Shown here: in pieces, positions 60,201-64,000 of the stretch
Layout: every line of letters starts with the position of its first letter
Position numbering within the stretch: position 1 is the stretch's first letter
Origin: Marasmius tenuissimus
Lineage: Eukaryota > Basidiomycota > Agaricomycetes > Agaricales > Marasmiaceae
Assembly: GCA_029532415.1 (NCBI GenBank)
Contig: JAQOTA010000054.1
Span: 1,860,001 to 1,924,000 of the forward strand
Length of the DNA: 64,000 nucleotides
Reading direction: 5' to 3'
Program-made: the position numbers and the translations under genes
The notes under the pieces: model-generated
What the model was told of the DNA's origin: nothing
Databases searched by the model: none
Seen by the model: only the letters and a program-made list of their open reading frames with translations

Positions 60201-61656
60201 TGCAAGGAGTGCTCGCGGGGTAATCATGAATGTTGATGGACTTCTTCGGTTCTGAGGTGGCGGCACGAATGCTACGCGACCTCGAGTAGCCAGGAAAAGT
60301 AAGTGGTTGAATGGATCAACATCCATTGAAGCCAAGTGTAGGGGGATCTCTGAGATCTGACACTGGCTAGCTGGGTGTCTACCAAACTTCCTTGAGTGCC
60401 GCTGCTGGTCTCCAAGCCACTGAAGTAGGTTCGTGTCCAATTAGGCTGGCGACCACGATGGACTCGGACGAGAATCAACTCTAAGTTACGTTGAAGCCAC
60501 CGTTGCCCGTCATTGGCAACAAAGTCAATCTCGAAGGTCCTCCAGCCAATCATGGATGGATCTCCTCTGTTGTGTTATTTGATCCTGCTAACTACATAAC
60601 AAGTCACATCTGCTAAGTGTTAAGTCCTTGAGCACGGGACACGGACATAGCAAACGTACGAGGAACCTTAACAAACGTCCCACGAAACTCGTAAAAGGAT
60701 CGACGACGTTCGGTCGAGGGCGATTCGGTGGCTTTAAGAAACCACCCGAAACCGGATCGAAGTTTGCTCGTTCCTATCATTTGGGGAGCCGTCGCGTGCG
60801 TTTGCACCAAAGGTTTATGTGTTTCTATGTTCCATTCTTCTTCATTTCCATTTCGACCCGCCCCTCTTTTTATTAAACCATTGGGATTCCAGACCATCAA
60901 TAGGGTAGAGCTTTACACAATGCCTCGTTGGAATGATCGTGGTAGTTTTAGGTGTGGTCGCGACCCGGCCTATGGACTCGATTCTGTGTCACTTGAACAC
61001 TTGAACATTATGGGAGAAGACCAGGTAGAATATTCGTTTTTTGCACAATACATACCCGAAAAGGAATATGACAGTTGCCAACATAGTCTGCCATACGGTG
61101 AACGGTAACGGGAACGGTATCAGAAGTTACTTTGATCACGCTCAGAAGAGGCGTTTGAGAGCCCTGATGCTGGAGTGGAGTACTGGGGAAAGAGACTATG
61201 CAAGATCCGAACGCGCCTACCATTGCCAAAAGTCTATGGCACGTTTAACGGGGGCCGCGCTGCCCTGGACGATCAGGGTAAAGTCTGAGGACGACTCGGT
61301 TAATGAGGGAATCCTGAAACGCAGGAGTAGTCGTAGAGACTCGAGGTGTAGTAAGAGCCCGAGTGGCCTCTGCATTTATCTTTCAGGGCTTAGCTCTTAG
61401 TGCTTAACGTTGAGTTTGACTTGGAGCGTCGACGATTACGCACTCGGAGGTGAGAAAGAAGCGAAGGAGAAAGCCGGAGTTAGAGCACGACTAACTCCGC
61501 GTGCGAATGAGACTCGAGCGCTAATTTGACCTCGGGCGCCTAAATCATACTGGTGCTCAACTGCCCGAATCGCGAATTGTCCCAGGTCCAAGCCTCCCTA
61601 GAAAGTGGCTGATCCGTCAAAATAGATCGTTGTAAGTCCGAAGCTGACGTGTAGCT
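54219..61656. other. 7.4-kb gene-poor region with coding-like fragments
   Basis: No complete gene could be built on either strand. Patches that look once coding: 55038-55145 plus (AMCPTNANAGTYQGSNF between an AG acceptor and a GTAAGT donor, but the next exon hits a stop), 55739-55963 plus, 56930-57070 plus (CRHFYLAAGVKADEVFKNL), 57838-58029 plus (VDIEHGFWGGPFTKEEL), and 60090-60553 minus (IGWRTFEIDFVANDGQRW and then a frame change). Possible sources are decayed F-box-like or transposon genes. A small palindrome (GGAGTTAG arms) is near 61490. No rRNA or tRNA signature was seen. Confidence 0.4.
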
Positions 61657-63239
61657 CTACTCAACGCTTGTGATACTCCCAGATTTCGTGTCCAAACTAG
61701 CCCTCCCATCTTCACTCCCGCCCGAGTCATGGCCTTTAGTATGATTGTCACCTGCGATGTCTCCAGGTCTTGGGGTGCTCGTTCTTCTAGTTGGGGTCAT
61801 TGCGGAGAAAGAGCTCGTTCTATGAAAGACGGACGTCCCGTTGAATAGTGACGGTGAACGCGAGCCAGAACCTTACAGAGAAAGAGAAAAACACGGCAGC
61901 TGTATTAGTGACGGCAAGACAACTATGATGTATAGGTAGTCCCAGTACCAAGAAAGCTTCGCGCAGAGCCGATGGGCGTAGGTGCTTTTATTGAAGTCGT
62001 TCTAGGAGGGGGAGTGCCCTGTACCGTTTGGGTACGAGAGTCCCTTTCAAGGACCGGTGTTGTTCCACCATCTTCCTCAGTCTCCGTTATGGAGTCAAAA
62101 TTTGTATGTGACCTCGCCTCGTACATTGACTGCGCCTCCTGTGACTCCCGGTGCCATTGTTCTTCCTGTTCTTGTTGACGGCGCCATTCGGCCAGTTGAG
62201 TTGGACTGTACTCTCCCTCGTCGCGGCCGGCGTGTAAGTCAGCGGGAACAAAAAGCTCTTGTTGCTCATATTCATCAGGATCATCTTGTGCTAGTTCCGG
62301 CGGGAGCGTGTGTTCACCAGTCTGGGCTGGTATACGATGAAGTAAACCGTAGCTATGTTGAGTGATATGAGCTAATGCAATGGAGGACGCGTTTCACCAC
62401 CACGCACCCAAAAACGCATCCAAGCAACCCTTCGCCACCCCAGTGCCGATTCGGTACCAATACAACTTCACGTAGAGTGCTGTGAACGTTATCGCGGTGT
62501 CAGTAATAGACAAATTGCTGTTCGGGTACGGAGGTCACATACTCGAAATCGTGAGAGTAAACATAGACTCTGAGAGGTTTATCCACATGCTAACCATTCA
62601 CCAACGCGGTCAAATTGAAAATTCATCAGTATGGCTGCACAACATACCGTTTCGACCAGATCATAAAAGTCATTTTCGGCACTAAGAACGCCTCCAGACC
62701 ACCCGGTGATGTAATCTCCGTAGGGCACGAGCCCTGCACTTTCTGCTGGGCTGCCTTCTAGGACGTCTAGCACATGCCATACGTTATCCAGAGCAAACTC
62801 TGGTTCACACATCCGCATGCTGAGGCCCAACAAGGATGGTTTGCGATTCGTGTCTACTTGTGGACTCAAAGGTTGCGACCATTCTCGAGAAGGAACAATT
62901 GGAACGACTGGTTGGTGAGGAGCAGAATAAGTGAGATAAACTTGATGGACGGATCTTTGACGCACCCCGCGTTTCCTGACTCTTACTGCTCCAAATGATG
63001 AGGTTCAACACGCGTCCTTCGTGACTTTCTACAATCTTCTCTAATTCCGATGCGTTGAAGATACTAGAGTTGGCTGATGTCGAGGATGATATTGAAGGGT
63101 CGTCAAAACCAACAATGAAATCGAAAAACGGTTCGATCGATGCTTGGGAGGCAGGCGAGGATGGGGTGACTCGAAGAACGTGGAGAGCTCGAGAGGGTGG
63201 ATGGTGGCCTTCTTGAGATGTTGATTGACTCGCACCCAT
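61657..63239 (-). CDS. GRH1: GRASP55/65 homologue, Golgi reassembly stacking protein
   Basis: ATG at 63239: MGASQSTSQ has Gly2, suited to N-myristoylation. The exons give two PDZ-like GRASP repeats. First: LRVTPSSPASQASIEPFFDF and IVGFDD, with LNLIIWSSKSQETR and VPIVPSREW. Second: LLGLSMRMCEPEFALDNVW, HVLDVLEGSPAESAGLVPYG, DYITGWSGG, HVDKPLRVYVYSHDF, REVVLVPNRHWGGEG and the closing GYGLLHRIP. The C-terminal part is acidic, Gln/Glu-rich and then Ser/Thr/Pro-rich, ending SITSVE with TAG at 61657-61659. Introns include one at about 62918-62970 and one with donor GTGCGT after the second domain. GRASPs tether Golgi membranes and serve unconventional secretion; yeast Grh1 sits on COPII sites. Confidence 0.9.
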
Positions 63240-63534
63240 GATGCAGAGAGATTGGACTTGTACTTTGGGTCAGCTCCAGGTCAGCGCTCGTCAACGCGAG
63301 GTGAAACAAAGATGCATTGAACAGTCTGAGTACGACACGTGGAAGCAGTTAGGGGCGTACCACACAGAATTAGGCGCCATAGGCGCTTATCTTGTTCTTC
63401 TCGCTACTGCCACCATGATCCCTGGGGATGCAGTTGCTCGACCTCCCATTTCCCTTATGAAGACCGCGTTTTTGGCCTTGTCTCTAGCTTTCTTCGACTG
63501 TCGCACCTCGAAAGTTAACGCCCATGTGCTCACA

Positions 63535-63823
63535 GGCGGTCCGTTCCTACGGACCGCCAGCTATTTTCGGGACTATCCCTGACTATTCTCGCTGCTGTTT
63601 TCACGTACCTATGGCGCGTTCCTCCCTGGTCCATATCGTCACCGCTCCAATGCTCATTTCTTCTATACCAATGGATACGATCTCCAAAGTCAAAATGATG
63701 TTCAAACTCACACAGATCGCGTTTCTTCCAACTGTGTGACCTTGACAACCATATGCTCTCACCGAAGTGACGGTCCGTTGCTGTCCGTTGTATGATCTCG
63801 GAGCTATCCCTGACTATCTTCGC
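63535..63823. repeat. Direct repeats with a 24-bp hairpin
   Basis: A perfect hairpin (10-bp arms, GGCGGTCCGT, 4-base loop) lies at 63535-63558. About 50-70 bases including CGGTCCGTT and CTATCCCTGACTAT (63573-63586) recur in direct orientation near 63774-63823. The copies are 230 bp apart and imperfect. They lie between GRH1 and the secreted-protein gene, in its upstream region. They may be remnants of a small transposon. The rest of 63240-63939 holds no gene. Confidence 0.6.
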
Positions 63824-63878
63824 ATATTTTTGAGGCTGCTTCACGCCTAACTCATGCCTAAAATTAGTGAGAGTACGA

Positions 63879-63886
63879 TATAAAAA
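63879..63886 (+). promoter_or_regulatory. TATA box of the secreted-protein gene
   Basis: TATAAAAA, 61 bp upstream of the ATG at 63940, a usual distance for a TATA-driven fungal gene with a short leader. Confidence 0.6.
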
Positions 63887-63939
63887 TTGGCCCGTGCAAG
63901 TGAGCTCGAGCCTCGATAACCTCATCCTTTGGGCCCATA

Positions 63940-64000
63940 ATGCTGTCGCTGTTGCGGTTCGTTGCTACCGGTTTGCTTTTTATCCCCTCTGTATTCGCAG
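63940..64000 (+). CDS. Secreted protein, first exon only
   Basis: ATG at 63940 opens 20 codons of a classic signal peptide (MLSLLRFVATGLLFIPSVFA: Arg near the start, hydrophobic core, Ala-x-Ala-like cleavage after VFA). The frame is open to the window edge. Upstream TATA box at the right distance. Nothing of the mature protein is visible. Confidence 0.65.
   Translation, partial: MLSLLRFVATGLLFIPSVFA

Overview
The window reads as nuclear DNA of a mushroom-forming basidiomycete (Agaricomycete). Genes are dense and split by many introns of about 50-60 bp with GT-AG ends. The families point the same way: an F-box/leucine-rich protein, a DUF6534 membrane protein, a Tnp2/Plavaka-type transposase and a fungal TET/JBP dioxygenase. 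There are no bacterial operons and no CRISPR array. Exon coordinates were worked out by hand from reading frame, splice consensus and family alignment.

Layout. 1-1332: 3'-truncated F-box gene (minus). 1732-1881: a MITE with TA target duplication. 2087-17928: one large transposon of about 15.8 kb, with 18-bp perfect terminal inverted repeats and a 7-bp target duplication. It carries a Tnp2-type transposase gene (2383-8446), a region of decayed sequence with a polyubiquitin remnant (8447-11437), a full-length TET/JBP-like 2-oxoglutarate/Fe(II) dioxygenase gene (11438-14595, 929 aa predicted) and an accessory gene (14778-17243, 719 aa predicted). The transposase is split by a younger 2.7-kb insertion (4015-6723). 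That insertion has a 5-bp target duplication, an unrecognised spliced 213-aa gene and about 25 copies of a short palindromic word. 18330-19194: another TIR element flanked by a direct repeat.

19.6-44 kb is ordinary gene-rich host sequence: DUF6534 protein, SMC6, a small basic protein, a type I membrane protein, branched-chain 2-oxoacid dehydrogenase E1 alpha, a ZIP9-like transporter, an Ulp2-type SUMO protease, dihydrofolate synthase and the SUMO E1 subunit AOS1. 44-48.3 kb and 54.2-61.7 kb are gene-poor, with short coding-like patches that could not be joined into genes. Between and after them lie a Zn2Cys6 transcription factor, a PPR-like mitochondrial protein, a GRASP/GRH1 Golgi protein, and the first exon of a secreted protein at the right edge.

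The most notable system is the large transposon. Its transposase, DNA-methylpyrimidine oxidase candidate and lysine-rich accessory protein all lie on the plus strand between matched termini. This suggests that the oxidase acts on the methylated state of the element or its host chromatin. Genomic association of TET/JBP genes with transposons is known for mushrooms, mainly with KDZ transposases. Here the oxidase sits inside intact termini with a Tnp2-type transposase. Secondary points are exons of 8, 12 and 14 nt, and three SUMO/SMC5-6-related genes within 22 kb.
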